A DNA stretch of 64,000 nt from Novosphingobium sp. Rr 2-17 (GCF_000272475.1 NZ_AKFJ01000010.1:62001-126000); one strand, 5' to 3'; numbered from the stretch's first letter, positions 17,833 through 27,475 are shown. Notes: generated by a model from the letters alone, not told the origin. Made by a program: numbers and translations.

Positions 17833-18876
17833 TCAGGCCCGTTCCTGTGCAGGGTTCAGCGCTTGCATGATCTCGGCGAGGATGCCGGTCGCCACTTCCC
17901 AGGGGGATTTGCCCAGGCCCGCGACACCGGGCGACAAGCGCAGGCGGTCCAGTTCCGCAGTCGTCGCACCTGCCGCTGTCAGCGCGGCGCGGCGGGCGTC
18001 GGCGCGAGACTTGGCGCCGATCATCGCGACGTACCCGGCATTACCACGCAGCGCCGCGAGGCAGCCGCCGAGGTCGTGATGGTCTTCGTGGGTGGCGCCC
18101 AGATACGCGGTCCAGCGATCGACGCCAAGGCGGGCCACGGCCTCGGACGGTTCCTCGCGCAAGTATTGCGAAACCGGGAACGGCGGCGGTGCATGCGGGC
18201 CAAGGGGGCGGACGAGGATCGTCTCGAAGCGCGCCATGTGGGCCAGGTGCGCCGCCGCCAGCGCCCCGGGATCGCCGCCCGAAACGATGAGCCGGCGCGG
18301 CGGATCGTAACGGCGAGACAGGCGGAACGGGGTGTCGTCCTGAACCAGCAGCGGTTCGTCGGGCAAGGCCGCGCGCACTTCGCGCCGCTCGCCGTCGCTG
18401 ATCCACAGGCACGGCGTGCGCGCGGCGGCATGGGCGAGCAGCGCGGCGACGGCGGGGTCGCCGGGCAGCACGCGCTCCAGCAGCAAGTGCAGCGCGCCGC
18501 CGCAGCGCAGGCGGATGTCGATCCACGGGCTGCCCATGCCGTAGTGCAACCGGCGCGGCGCGCCATCGGCGATGACCTGCAAGGCATGGCCGGCAACATC
18601 GCCTTCGATGCAGTCGCCCGAGAAATAGCCGCTGGCGCTGACGAGGCCGTCGTCGCCCAGGGCGAACAGCATCTGCGCACCGGGCCCGCGCGGGGCACTG
18701 CCTTCGACGCGATAGAGGGTGGCGAGCGCAGCCGGGCGACCGGATGCCATGGCTTGGGCAAGTGCGGGCCGCACGTCGTCCGCCCAGCCGAACAGCGGCC
18801 AGTCGGTATCGGCAAGCGGGCCATCGCCGGGTGATAGGTCCGCCGGGCCAAGCTGTGTCGGCGTGAGATCGCTCAT
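17833..18876 (-). CDS. XdhC/CoxI family molybdenum hydroxylase maturation protein
   Basis: 347 aa. XdhC proteins bind molybdenum cofactor, promote its sulfuration and insert it into xanthine dehydrogenase-like enzymes. N-terminal domain has GSAPRGPGAQML and SGDCIEGDV with the conserved Cys; C-terminal Rossmann-like domain has VSGGDPGALAAAHLAHM and the GYVAMIGAKSRADARR and LSPGVAGLGKSPWEVA motifs. I chose the ATG at 18876 (MSDLTPTQ); 44 extra upstream codons are unconserved. Operonic with the MocA-like gene downstream. Confidence 0.9.
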   Translation of the reverse strand: MSDLTPTQLGPADLSPGDGPLADTDWPLFGWADDVRPALAQAMASGRPAALATLYRVEGSAPRGPGAQMLFALGDDGLVSASGYFSGDCIEGDVAGHALQVIADGAPRRLHYGMGSPWIDIRLRCGGALHLLLERVLPGDPAVAALLAHAAARTPCLWISDGERREVRAALPDEPLLVQDDTPFRLSRRYDPPRRLIVSGGDPGALAAAHLAHMARFETILVRPLGPHAPPPFPVSQYLREEPSEAVARLGVDRWTAYLGATHEDHHDLGGCLAALRGNAGYVAMIGAKSRADARRAALTAAGATTAELDRLRLSPGVAGLGKSPWEVATGILAEIMQALNPAQERA

Positions 18877-18931
18877 CGTGGGTCTGCCTCTGGCCGTTTC
18901 AGCGCGAGGCCAGAGGCGCAGGCGTTCCGGT

Positions 18932-19681
18932 TCAAGCTTCGCCGATACGGTCCGCGAACAACAAGCGACCGCCCGAAAGGTGCCACAGTGCTTCGTTGAA
19001 ATCGGCATCGCCCATCGCGAAGCAACCCTCGCTACGACCCAGCTTGCCGTACTTGGAAATCATCGCGGCATCGACGTACCAGGCCGGGTGCATCACGATC
19101 GCGCGGTTGAGCGCGGCCGAGTTGTCCGGGTCCATCCCGACGAGCTTGATCGAGGTGCCGTATTTGCCCTTGTACCATTCGCACGTCAGGTACGCCCCGC
19201 GCGAGGTGGCTTCGGAGCCGACTTGGTTGGAGAAGTTCTGCAGCCAGCCGCTATGCCCAGGGTCCGAGCCGCGCCCGTGGGCGAGCAGGAACGAGCGGAC
19301 GGTGCCGTTTTCCAGGTTGGCGAAGTGAAAACGCGGGCGCCACGAAGGCAATGCGAAATCGGCGATCCCGACCAAGTCCGTGCGCCAAAGCTGGCCGCGC
19401 ACGCGCTCCACCTGCCGGGCGGCCACGTCCAGCACGCGGCGTTGGTACGCGGCAACAGCGGCAGGGTTGGCAGCCACGGTGCCGGGCGCCACTGGCGGCG
19501 TGGGGACAAAGCCCGCTTGCGCCCCTTGCGACAAACCACCGGGGCCAGCCAGCGTCAGGCCGGGGCTGGGAAGAGAAACCTCCTGCGCCAGCGCACGCAA
19601 CGGTGCGACCAGACCTGCGCCTGCCGCCAACCCACCTGCAATGACTGCGCGCCTGCTCAACACGTCTCGCGACCGATCCAT
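18932..19681 (-). CDS. Murein L,D-transpeptidase catalytic-domain family protein, Tat-type signal
   Basis: 249 aa, exported. The N-terminus SRRAVIAGGLAAGAG is a probable twin-arginine signal peptide ending at ALA near residue 32. A Pro/Ala-rich linker leads to a catalytic domain with FANLENGTVRSFLLAHGRGSD and the active-site region GKLGRSEGCFAM with its Cys. The usual SHGC is replaced by RSEGC, as in the YkuD-like subfamily often annotated as murein L,D-transpeptidase catalytic domain family. It is distinct from the classical YkuD protein at 47714-48421. Confidence 0.8.
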   Translation of the reverse strand: MDRSRDVLSRRAVIAGGLAAGAGLVAPLRALAQEVSLPSPGLTLAGPGGLSQGAQAGFVPTPPVAPGTVAANPAAVAAYQRRVLDVAARQVERVRGQLWRTDLVGIADFALPSWRPRFHFANLENGTVRSFLLAHGRGSDPGHSGWLQNFSNQVGSEATSRGAYLTCEWYKGKYGTSIKLVGMDPDNSAALNRAIVMHPAWYVDAAMISKYGKLGRSEGCFAMGDADFNEALWHLSGGRLLFADRIGEA

Positions 19682-19753
19682 GCTTGCGCAAGTATCACAA
19701 GATGTTGTGATTCGCCAACCGGGCGGGCTTGGGCGCGAGGCGGCTCATCGGCA

Positions 19754-20998
19754 TTAGGCGACCACTTCGAGCGCCTGGCGGCTGTGCAGGGCCATCCAGC
19801 GCTCCAGCACCGGGGCGACTTTGTTGCGCCAGCGGCTGCCGTTGAAGATGCCGTAATGGCCGGCGCCTTCGGCCAGGTAGTATTGCTTTTGGTCATCGGG
19901 CAGGTGACTGGCCAGCTTCAATGCGGCCCGCGTCTGGCCGATGCCGGAGATGTCGTCCTTCTCGCCCTCGATCGCCAGCAAGGCGGTGTCGCGGATGGCG
20001 CTGGGATCGATCCGCTCGCCCCGGTGGACGAATTCGCCCTTGGGCAGCGAATGCTTCTGGAATACGTGTTCGATCGTCTGCAGATAGAAGTCGGAGCTCA
20101 TGTCGCAGACCGCGCGGTATTCGTCGTAGAACGCCTTGGTCGCGTTCGCGCTTTCGCCGTCGCCTTCTACCATGTGCTTGAACATGCCGTAGTGGCTGAT
20201 CATGTGACTGCGCAAGTTCATGGCCATGAAACCGGCGAGCTGGAGGAAGCCCGGATAAACCAGGCGGCCCGAGCCTGGATAGGCCTGCGGTACGGTGACG
20301 ATCACGTTCTGCTCGAACCAGGAAAGCGGCTTCTGCATGGCGACGTTATTCACGCTGGTGGGCGCCTCGCGCGTGTCGATCGGGCCGCCCATCATGGTCA
20401 GGCTGGCGGGGCGGCAGGGATGCATCCGCTTGCCCATGATCGCCGCCGCAGCAAAGGCAGGCACGGACGGCTGGCACACTGCCAGCATATGCGTGCCGGG
20501 GCCGATGTGCTCCAGATAACCGATCACGTAGTCGATGTAGTCGTCGAGGTCGAAGTGCCCCGCGCTCGTCGGCACCATCTTCGCATCGGCCCAGTCGGTG
20601 ATGTAGACCACGCTGGTTTCCACCATGCGCGCCACGGTGCCACGCAGCAGGGTGGCATAGTGGCCGCTCATCGGTGCGACGATCAGCAGGCGAGGCGCAT
20701 CGGCGGGCAGGCCTTCATGCTCGAACCGCAGGAGGTTGCCGAAGGGCCGCTCCTGCACGATCGATTCGGATACCACATGGACCCTGCCACCGACGGTGAC
20801 GGTCTCGATTCCGAACGAAGGCTTGCCGCGCGGGGTTGCGGCATGGGCGAACACGTCGAGTGCGCTGGCCATAACCGGGCCATAGCCCAAATAGCCGATC
20901 GGCAGCGATGGGTTGGACAGGATTTCCGAGGTCACCGTAGCCCAGGACGCAGCGCCGCTTAGCAGGGCGCGGTGCATTTCGTAAGCGTTGTACAACAA
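19754..20998 (-). CDS. phaZ: Intracellular polyhydroxyalkanoate depolymerase
   Basis: 414 aa, alpha/beta hydrolase fold. Mobilises storage polyhydroxybutyrate granules. Family features: start MLYNAYEMHRALL, oxyanion region LLIVAPMSGHYATLLRGT, nucleophile Cys in LAVCQPSVP (Cys replaces Ser in this family), the conserved ITDWADA and a late EGAGHYGIFNG with the catalytic His. The start codon is TTG at 20998, supported by GGAGG 9 bp upstream and by the family N-terminus. Divergent from an ABC exporter gene; no phaC or phasin gene is nearby. Confidence 0.92.
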   Translation of the reverse strand: MLYNAYEMHRALLSGAASWATVTSEILSNPSLPIGYLGYGPVMASALDVFAHAATPRGKPSFGIETVTVGGRVHVVSESIVQERPFGNLLRFEHEGLPADAPRLLIVAPMSGHYATLLRGTVARMVETSVVYITDWADAKMVPTSAGHFDLDDYIDYVIGYLEHIGPGTHMLAVCQPSVPAFAAAAIMGKRMHPCRPASLTMMGGPIDTREAPTSVNNVAMQKPLSWFEQNVIVTVPQAYPGSGRLVYPGFLQLAGFMAMNLRSHMISHYGMFKHMVEGDGESANATKAFYDEYRAVCDMSSDFYLQTIEHVFQKHSLPKGEFVHRGERIDPSAIRDTALLAIEGEKDDISGIGQTRAALKLASHLPDDQKQYYLAEGAGHYGIFNGSRWRNKVAPVLERWMALHSRQALEVVA

Positions 20999-21221
20999 GA
21001 TCCGTAACCTCCAGGTTCTGTTCGAACGCCGCGGATGACGCGGCTGTAACGGCTCGATTGGGCTTCATCTGGCGATAAACCCTTCCTGGTGCAATGTAGG
21101 GATTTCCGAATTTGGTTGCGACCAAACCCCAAAAACTCCCGAATTTGCGTGAATTCGTGATCATATCATCTGCGGTCGTCGGGCTTTTCCTAAGGCGCGC
21201 GAGGTTGTAAGGGCGCGGCCT
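20999..21221. promoter_or_regulatory. Divergent promoter region with a perfect palindrome
   Basis: 223-bp gap between phaZ and the ABC exporter. It contains the palindrome TTTGGTTGCGACCAAA at 21111-21126, a candidate operator or hairpin. No promoter elements could be fixed with confidence. Confidence 0.4.
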
Positions 21222-23057
21222 ATGGATGCCCAGCAGGACCCGGCCACGCCGCCGGTCGGAGAGACCGTGACAGAAACTGCGCCAACCGCGCCGCGCCGAA
21301 GCCTGGGACCGTTGCGCATGGTCTGGAACGAGATGCTGCGCTATCCCGGACGGATGGCGACGGCGGGCCTCGCGCTCATCGTTACGGCCACTTCGACGTT
21401 GGCGATCCCCTACGGTTTCCGCCACGTCATCGACCAGGGCTTTGCACGCGGTGCCGATCCGCAAGTCATCCGCTGGTGGTTCCTGATGCTGCTGGGGGTG
21501 GTGGTGATCCTGGCCCTGGCAACGGCGGTGCGGTTCTACTCGGTCTCATGGCTGGGCGAGCGCGTGGTGGCCGATATTCGCCTCAAGGTGCAGGGCCATT
21601 TGCTGACCCTGGCGCCCAGCTTCTTTGAGGAAAACAGCCCCAAGGAAATCTCGTCGCGAATGACGTCGGACACCGCGATCATCGAGCAGATCGTGGGTAC
21701 GACCGTGTCCGTCGCGCTGCGCAATGCGATCATGGCGATCGGCGGCGTGATCTATTTGTTCATGCTGGCGCCCAGTCTCACCGCCGGGCTGCTGGTGGCG
21801 ATCCCGCTGGTGATCCTGCCGATTGCTACGTTCGGTCGCCGTTTGCGCGCCTTGTCGCGCACCAGCCAGGATCGTGTGGCCGGCATTGGCGCCATCACAG
21901 CCGAAGTGCTGGGCGCATTGCGGGTGGTGCAGGCCTTCAACCAGGAAGGCCGCGAGCTGGACCGCTTCCGCGCTTCGGTGGAAAGCACCTTCGCCACGGC
22001 CAAGCGGCGCATGACGATCCGCGCGGCGATGACCGCGGTGCTGATGTTCCTGATCTTCGGGTCGATCACCGTCATCATGTGGCGCGGGGCGATCGGCGTT
22101 GCCGAAGGGACGATTACCGGCGGCACCATTGCAGCCTTTGTCGTCACGGCGGGTATCGTCGCGGGCGCGTTCGGCTCGCTGACCGAAGTGTACGGCGATC
22201 TTGTCCGCGGCGCCGGTGCCGCCAGTCGCCTGGCCGAATTGTTGAGCGAAAATCCTGCCATCGCCGCTCCCGCCCGCCCGCAGGCGCTGCCGCAGCCACC
22301 GCGCGGCAAGCTGGCCTTCGAGCGCGTGACGTTCCGCTATCCGTCCCGCCCGGATCTGCCGGCGCTGCACGACTTCTCGTTGACGGTAGAGCCGGGCGAG
22401 ACCGTGGCGATCGTGGGGCCATCCGGTGCGGGCAAGTCCACCTTGTTCCAACTGGCCGAGCGGTTCTACGATCCGCAAGGCGGCGTCATCAAGATCGACG
22501 GGGTTCAGCTTGCCTCTGCCGACCCGGCTGAAATCCGCGCCCGCATCGCGCTGGTGCCGCAGGAAGGCGTGCTGTTCGCCGCTTCGGCGCGCGACAACTT
22601 GCGCTATGGCAACTGGGAGGCGGACGACGCGGCGATCTGGGACGCGGCCCGTGCCGCCAATGCCGAGACGTTCCTGCGAGCGCTGCCGCAGGGCCTCGAC
22701 ACCTTCCTGGGCGAAGATGGCGGGCGTTTGTCCGGTGGTCAGCGCCAGCGCATCGCCATCGCCCGCGCCTTGCTGCGCGATGCGCCGATCCTGCTGCTGG
22801 ACGAGGCGACCAGTGCGCTCGATGCAGAAAGCGAGCGTCTGGTGCAGGACGCGCTGGATCGTCTGATGGCAAACCGAACCACGCTGGTGATCGCGCACCG
22901 TCTTGCCACCGTGCGCCAGGCCGATCGCATCATCGTGATGGATGGCGGCTGCATTGTCGAGCAAGGCACGCATGAGAGCCTGAGCCATGCGGGCGGGCTG
23001 TATCAGCGGCTGGCCTCGTTGCAGTTCGACCACCCGGCAAACGCGCCTCTGAACTAG
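21222..23057 (+). CDS. ABC exporter with fused transmembrane and ATPase domains (MsbA/ABCB-type half transporter)
   Basis: 611 aa. Transmembrane domain with six helices (about 45-330) followed by the ATPase: Walker A GPSGAGKST (about 402-410), signature LSGGQRQR, Walker B ILLLDEATSALD and H-loop IAHRLATVRQ. Such half transporters homodimerise to export lipids, drugs or peptides; the substrate cannot be read from sequence. A weak stem, TTTCGGCC/GGCTGAAA, follows the stop (23061-23082). Confidence 0.9.
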   Translation: MDAQQDPATPPVGETVTETAPTAPRRSLGPLRMVWNEMLRYPGRMATAGLALIVTATSTLAIPYGFRHVIDQGFARGADPQVIRWWFLMLLGVVVILALATAVRFYSVSWLGERVVADIRLKVQGHLLTLAPSFFEENSPKEISSRMTSDTAIIEQIVGTTVSVALRNAIMAIGGVIYLFMLAPSLTAGLLVAIPLVILPIATFGRRLRALSRTSQDRVAGIGAITAEVLGALRVVQAFNQEGRELDRFRASVESTFATAKRRMTIRAAMTAVLMFLIFGSITVIMWRGAIGVAEGTITGGTIAAFVVTAGIVAGAFGSLTEVYGDLVRGAGAASRLAELLSENPAIAAPARPQALPQPPRGKLAFERVTFRYPSRPDLPALHDFSLTVEPGETVAIVGPSGAGKSTLFQLAERFYDPQGGVIKIDGVQLASADPAEIRARIALVPQEGVLFAASARDNLRYGNWEADDAAIWDAARAANAETFLRALPQGLDTFLGEDGGRLSGGQRQRIAIARALLRDAPILLLDEATSALDAESERLVQDALDRLMANRTTLVIAHRLATVRQADRIIVMDGGCIVEQGTHESLSHAGGLYQRLASLQFDHPANAPLN

Positions 23058-23202
23058 GGTTTTCGGCCACTATAGGCTGAAATGCGGGCAAAAATTTCGA
23101 CTCGCATTGCGTGGAACCGCAACTATGTTGCGTCTTTATGAAAGGGTGGCGTCAGCCGCCTTGTCGGACATATCGTCGCTATTCCTTCGTAAAGGTCTGC
23201 CG

Positions 23203-25383
23203 ATGCCTCGTTTCTTCCAGCGTGCCCGCATTTCGGGCTGCGCGCTTTCTGCCATTGCCCTAAGCTTGTGCGCTCCCACCCTGGCGCAAGCGCCCGTTAG
23301 CCCTTCTGCACCGCCGACCGCCAAGCCCGCTGCCGCGCCTGCTGCATTGCCCGCACATTCGGCTGACTGGGGCAGGTACGGCATTCAGACCCAGTGGATG
23401 GACCGATCGGTCAAGCCGGGCGACGATTTCAACGCTTACGTCAACGGCACTTGGATCAAGACCGTCGAACTGCCTGCGGACCGCACGCGGTGGGGCTCGT
23501 TCAACGAATTGAGCGACTTGTCCGAACAGCGCGTTCATTCGATGATGGACGAACTGTTGGCCTCCAACCCGGCACCCGGCAGCGATCCTGCACGCATTGC
23601 GGCGGCCTATAAGGCTTTTCTCGGTACCAACGCCATCAATGCCGCCGGTCTTGCGCCGGCGCAGCCTTATCTCGATCGGATCAAGGCGGCCAAGAGCCCT
23701 GTCGACCTCATGCGCTTGTTCGGCGAGCCGGGCTTCGCCTCGCCGATCGGGCTTTACGTCGATGCCGACGAGAAGAAGAGCGATACTTATGCGCTCAACG
23801 CCAACATTACCGGCCTGGGCCTGCCGGACCGCGATTACTACCTGAAGACCGACGCTCGCTCGCTTGAAATTCGGGCGAAGTACAAGGCCTACCTCGCGTT
23901 CCTGCTGGGCAAACTGGGCTATGCCGACCCTGAGCAATCGGCGCAGGCGGTCCTTTCGCTGGAGACGCAATTGGCCCAGGCCGATTGGGACCGCGCCGGC
24001 GCGCGCAACCGCGATTTGACGTACAACAAGCTGTCGATCGCCGATTTCGAGGCGATGGGCTCGCCCGGGCTGGTCCGCACCTTTCTCGATAGCTCGGGTG
24101 CCGCAAAGGCGCCTTACGTGCTGGTCGGCGAAATGCCACCAACGCCTGAGGAGCTGAAGGCGGCCGACATCGATGCTGCCAAGGCGCAGAAGCTGTTCGG
24201 CCCCGGCATGCCCGCCGTGGTCAAGCTGGTGGAGCAAGTGCCGGTATCGACCTGGCAGGCCTGGATGGCCGCGCATTTCCTGTCCTCGAACGCTGCTGTG
24301 CTGCCCAGCGACATCGATCAGGCGAACTTTGCCTTCTACGGCCAGACGCTGACCGGTCAGCCCCAGCAGCGCCCCCGCTGGAAGCGCGGCATCGGCGCGG
24401 TCGAGGGTATGGCGGGCGAACTGGTGGGCAAGATCTACGCCGCCAAGTATTTCCCGCCTGAGCAAAAGACCGCGATGACGCAACTGGTGGCCAACTTGCG
24501 CAAGGCGATGGCCGCAAACCTCAAGGAGCTGGCGTGGATGAGCCCGGCGACGCGGGTAGAGGCTGAGGCGAAGCTCGACGCCTTCACCCCCAAGATCGGC
24601 GCGCCGGACACGTTCAAGGAATATCCCGGCCTCAAGTTCTCGCCCACCGATCCGCTGGGCAACGACATCGCTGCGGGCGCGTGGAAAACCCAGTTCCAAA
24701 TGAACCGTATCGGCAAGCCGGTGGACCGGGCCGAGTGGGGGATGCTGCCCGAGACGGTCAACGCTTATTACAACGCGACGCTGAACGAGATCGTGTTCCC
24801 TGCCGCGATCCTGCAGCCGCCGTTCTTCAACCTCACGGCAGACCCGGCAGTCAACTACGGTGCGATCGGCGCGGTGATCGGCCACGAGATGGGCCATGGC
24901 TTCGACGATCAGGGCGCCAAGTCCGACGGCACCGGCAATATGCGCGACTGGTGGACCAGTGCCGACAAGGCCGCGTTCCAGAAGCTGCAGGACCGCCTGG
25001 CGGCGCAATACGATGCGCTGTGCCCGTTCGACGAGGGCAAGACCTGCGTGAACGGCCGCCTCACCATGGGCGAGAACATCGGCGATCTGGGCGGCCTCAG
25101 CCTCGCCTACCGCGCCTACAAGCTCTCGCTCAACGGCAAGCAGGCCCCGGTGATCGACGGCGTGACCGGCGACCAGCGCTTCTTCATGGCCTGGGCGCAA
25201 GTTTGGCGTTCCAAGGTGCGCGAGGCGCAGGCCCGCCAGTACCTTGTCACCGATCCGCACTCGCCGCCGCAGTACCGCATCAACGGCATCGTGCGTAACT
25301 TCGATGAGTGGTACAAGGCGTTCGACGTCAAGCCGGGCGATGCGCTGTACCTTGCCCCCAAGGATCGTGTGCGCATCTGGTAG
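23203..25383 (+). CDS. M13 family zinc metallopeptidase (PepO/neprilysin-like), secreted
   Basis: 726 aa, periplasmic or secreted oligopeptidase. Signal peptide ends at LAQA near residue 30, then a Pro/Ala linker. Zinc site HEMGH at residues 561-565 and third ligand Glu624 in ENIGDLGG; NAYYNATLNEIVFPAAILQ precedes the site and HSPPQYRINGI lies near the end, all M13 landmarks. The ATG at 23203 has AAAGG 7 bp upstream; the open frame begins earlier but the added 32 residues would spoil the signal peptide. Followed by a strong terminator. Confidence 0.93.
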   Translation: MPRFFQRARISGCALSAIALSLCAPTLAQAPVSPSAPPTAKPAAAPAALPAHSADWGRYGIQTQWMDRSVKPGDDFNAYVNGTWIKTVELPADRTRWGSFNELSDLSEQRVHSMMDELLASNPAPGSDPARIAAAYKAFLGTNAINAAGLAPAQPYLDRIKAAKSPVDLMRLFGEPGFASPIGLYVDADEKKSDTYALNANITGLGLPDRDYYLKTDARSLEIRAKYKAYLAFLLGKLGYADPEQSAQAVLSLETQLAQADWDRAGARNRDLTYNKLSIADFEAMGSPGLVRTFLDSSGAAKAPYVLVGEMPPTPEELKAADIDAAKAQKLFGPGMPAVVKLVEQVPVSTWQAWMAAHFLSSNAAVLPSDIDQANFAFYGQTLTGQPQQRPRWKRGIGAVEGMAGELVGKIYAAKYFPPEQKTAMTQLVANLRKAMAANLKELAWMSPATRVEAEAKLDAFTPKIGAPDTFKEYPGLKFSPTDPLGNDIAAGAWKTQFQMNRIGKPVDRAEWGMLPETVNAYYNATLNEIVFPAAILQPPFFNLTADPAVNYGAIGAVIGHEMGHGFDDQGAKSDGTGNMRDWWTSADKAAFQKLQDRLAAQYDALCPFDEGKTCVNGRLTMGENIGDLGGLSLAYRAYKLSLNGKQAPVIDGVTGDQRFFMAWAQVWRSKVREAQARQYLVTDPHSPPQYRINGIVRNFDEWYKAFDVKPGDALYLAPKDRVRIW

Positions 25384-25401
25384 AATTATGCGCTGAAAAT
25401 G

Positions 25402-25443
25402 AAGGGTGTGGGCCAGGTTGCTGCTCGCCCACACCCTTTTCTT
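25402..25443 (+). terminator. Rho-independent terminator after the M13 peptidase gene
   Basis: Perfect 12-bp stem AAGGGTGTGGGC (25402-25413) with GCCCACACCCTT (25427-25438), 13-nt loop, followed by TTTCTT. Confidence 0.88.
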
Positions 25444-25500
25444 GCACTGCAGCATCGCCGCGCTTGACTTGGCTTGGGCGCGCGGCGAAATCTCGCGCTC

Positions 25501-26316
25501 ATGGACCTGACCCTCACCGCGATCCTCCTCGGCATTGTCGAAGGACTCACCGAGTTCTTGCCGGTATCTTCCACCGGCCACCTCATCCTCGCCACCTCGC
25601 TGTTCGGGTTCGACCCCGAACAATGGAAGACGTTCAACATCGTCATCCAGCTTGGCGCCATCCTGGCGGTGATCGTCCAGTTCTGGCGCACCTTCATGGC
25701 GGTTGGCCTGGGCCTGATCAAGTTCAACCCCACCTCGATTCGCTTTGTGCGCAACGTGCTGCTGGCGTTCCTGCCCTCGGCAGTGCTGGGCCTGCTGCTC
25801 AAGCACTGGATCGAAGGGCTGCTGGGCCAACCCAGCGTCGTTGCCTGGGCGCTGATCGTCGGCGGCATCGCGATCCTCGCGATCGAGAAGGTGTCCAAGC
25901 CCGGCCCGCTTACCGGCGTCGCGGAACTGCCTGCCATCCAGTGCATCGGCGTGGGCCTGGCACAGTGCCTGGCGATGGTGCCGGGCGTCAGCCGTTCGGG
26001 CGCGACGATCATGGGCGCGCTGGCGATGGGGATCGAGCGGCGCACCGCAGCCGAATTCAGCTTCTTCCTGGCCGTGCCGACGATGATGGGCGCTTCCACG
26101 CTGGAACTGTGGGGCGCCCGCGCGCAATTGGCGGCGGGCACTGGCCCGGTCGGCTGGGGCGAGATCGGGATCGGCTTCGTCGTCTCGTTCGTGGTGGCGC
26201 TGGTGGTCATCAAGGCGTTCATGGCGTTCGTCAGCCGTTCGGGCTTTGCCCCCTTCGCCTGGTATCGCATCGTTGCCGGTGTGGTCGCGCTGGTGCTGTT
26301 GAGCCGGGTTTCTTAA
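25501..26316 (+). CDS. uppP: Undecaprenyl-diphosphatase UppP (BacA)
   Basis: Recycles undecaprenyl pyrophosphate to the monophosphate lipid carrier for peptidoglycan and polysaccharide synthesis; gives bacitracin tolerance. 271 aa (E. coli 273), eight or so membrane segments. Both catalytic motifs are present: EGLTEFLPVSSTGHLIL near residues 14-30 and PGVSRSGATIMGALAMG near 162. The ATG at 25501 gives the standard N-terminus; a TTG nine codons upstream is less likely. Confidence 0.95.
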   Translation: MDLTLTAILLGIVEGLTEFLPVSSTGHLILATSLFGFDPEQWKTFNIVIQLGAILAVIVQFWRTFMAVGLGLIKFNPTSIRFVRNVLLAFLPSAVLGLLLKHWIEGLLGQPSVVAWALIVGGIAILAIEKVSKPGPLTGVAELPAIQCIGVGLAQCLAMVPGVSRSGATIMGALAMGIERRTAAEFSFFLAVPTMMGASTLELWGARAQLAAGTGPVGWGEIGIGFVVSFVVALVVIKAFMAFVSRSGFAPFAWYRIVAGVVALVLLSRVS

Positions 26317-26487
26317 GCGGCCCGGTGCCGAGAAATTCGCCTTCAGCGGATTTCCAAACGACCGCAAGCTTGACTCTGCGCCCAGCTTAAAGCATGGGCC
26401 GCAGCCTTGCAGGGCGGCGTAAGCTGCCCGACTGGTTTTATGGCCGGCCTGCCAGGGCGGCTTAACGAGAGAGCATTAGGAACCGCC

Positions 26488-26655
26488 ATGGCGAAGCCCG
26501 CAACCGTCAAGATCCGTCTTGTCTCGACTGCCGACACCGGATTTTTCTACGTCACCAAGAAGAATCCTCGGAACACGACCGAGAAGATGGTTTTCAATAA
26601 GTATGACCCCGTCGTGCGCAAGCATGTCGAGTTCAAGGAAGCCAAGATCAAGTAA
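26488..26655 (+). CDS. rpmG: 50S ribosomal protein L33
   Basis: 55 aa, start [20 protein letters not shown], the normal L33 N-terminus, with [13 protein letters not shown] and the C-terminal [11 protein letters not shown]. It has no zinc-binding Cys, so it is the zinc-independent form. Shine-Dalgarno taGGA lies 6 bp before the ATG at 26488. A monocistronic-looking gene 171 bp after uppP. Confidence 0.96.
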   Translation: MAKPATVKIRLVSTADTGFFYVTKKNPRNTTEKMVFNKYDPVVRKHVEFKEAKIK

Positions 26656-26697
26656 GGTTCACGGCCGGTTCAAGGCGGTGATCCGAGAGGACCCTGC

Positions 26698-27366
26698 ATG
26701 AGAACCGTTACCAAGACCCTTCGTATCTGCGCGGGCGCGGCCGTTTCGGCCGCGTTTTGCGTTCCAGTTCTACTTCCAGTCGCGGCTGCGCAAGCGCAAA
26801 GCCGGGCGCCGTCCGATGCCGATGCCAAGCAGTTGGACCAGGCCGTGGCGGCATTGCGGGCGATTACCACGCTCAAGGCCGATTTCGTGCAGACCAATCG
26901 CGCCGGCAGCACGGTGCGCGGCGAACTGACGCTCAAGCGTCCTGGCAAGATTCGCTTCCAGTACGAAAAGAGCGCCAAGATGCTCATCGTCGGCGATGGC
27001 AAGGCGCTGTCCTTCATCGATTACGAAGTACGCCAGGTTCAGCGCTGGCCGATCAGCAACAGCCCACTGGGCGCAGTGCTCGATCCCAGGCGCGATGTCG
27101 CGAAGTTCGGTAAAGTGCTTGCCACCGGCAACCCAAACGTCATCTCGATCGAGGTACGTGACCGCTCGCACCCTGAATACGGCATCATCACCCTGATCTT
27201 CCAGCGCAAGGCGTCCGCGCCGGGCGGGCTGGAACTGGCGTATTGGGTCGCGCTCGATTCGCAGAACCAGCGCACGTCCATCGCGTTGTCCAACCAGCGC
27301 TACGGAGTCCCGGTTACCGAAGCCGATTTTCGCTGGACCGACCCGCGCCCGCAAGGCCGTCGTTAG
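26698..27366 (+). CDS. lolA: Outer-membrane lipoprotein carrier protein LolA-like
   Basis: 222 aa, periplasmic. Signal peptide ending near AQAQ (residue 34), then the LolA fold with ITTLKADFVQTNRAGSTVRGELTLKRPGKIRFQY, where the conserved Arg and aromatic residues line the acyl-chain cavity. LolA shuttles lipoproteins released by LolCDE to the outer membrane. Fits the several predicted lipoproteins in this window. Weak alternatives are LolA-like proteins with other hydrophobic cargo. Confidence 0.85.
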   Translation: MRTVTKTLRICAGAAVSAAFCVPVLLPVAAAQAQSRAPSDADAKQLDQAVAALRAITTLKADFVQTNRAGSTVRGELTLKRPGKIRFQYEKSAKMLIVGDGKALSFIDYEVRQVQRWPISNSPLGAVLDPRRDVAKFGKVLATGNPNVISIEVRDRSHPEYGIITLIFQRKASAPGGLELAYWVALDSQNQRTSIALSNQRYGVPVTEADFRWTDPRPQGRR

Positions 27367-27447
27367 TCTCGTCGACGGTGAGGAACGGCTGGTCGCCAGC
27401 GCCTCGATGAAGCGACAAACAGCGACAATTTCCTTTCATCCGTTCAC

Positions 27448-27475
27448 TTGCCAGAAAGGCAAGTGCTCCTAAATT
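27448..27475 (+). promoter_or_regulatory. Sigma70-like promoter for the candidate small RNA
   Basis: TTGCCA (27448-27453) and TAAATT (27470-27475) are separated by 16 bp, giving a predicted start near 27482. Part of the -35 lies in the small stem CTTGCC/GGCAAG. Confidence 0.4.

Noticed and set aside
18719..20962. A 747-codon open frame on the plus strand
   Set aside because: Opposite xdhC, the L,D-transpeptidase and phaZ genes; composition is random-like.
23260..26367. A 1,035-codon open frame on the minus strand
   Set aside because: It lies opposite the M13 peptidase and uppP genes, its translation is rich in Arg/His/Gly/Asp without domains, and it is a by-product of GC-rich codon use.
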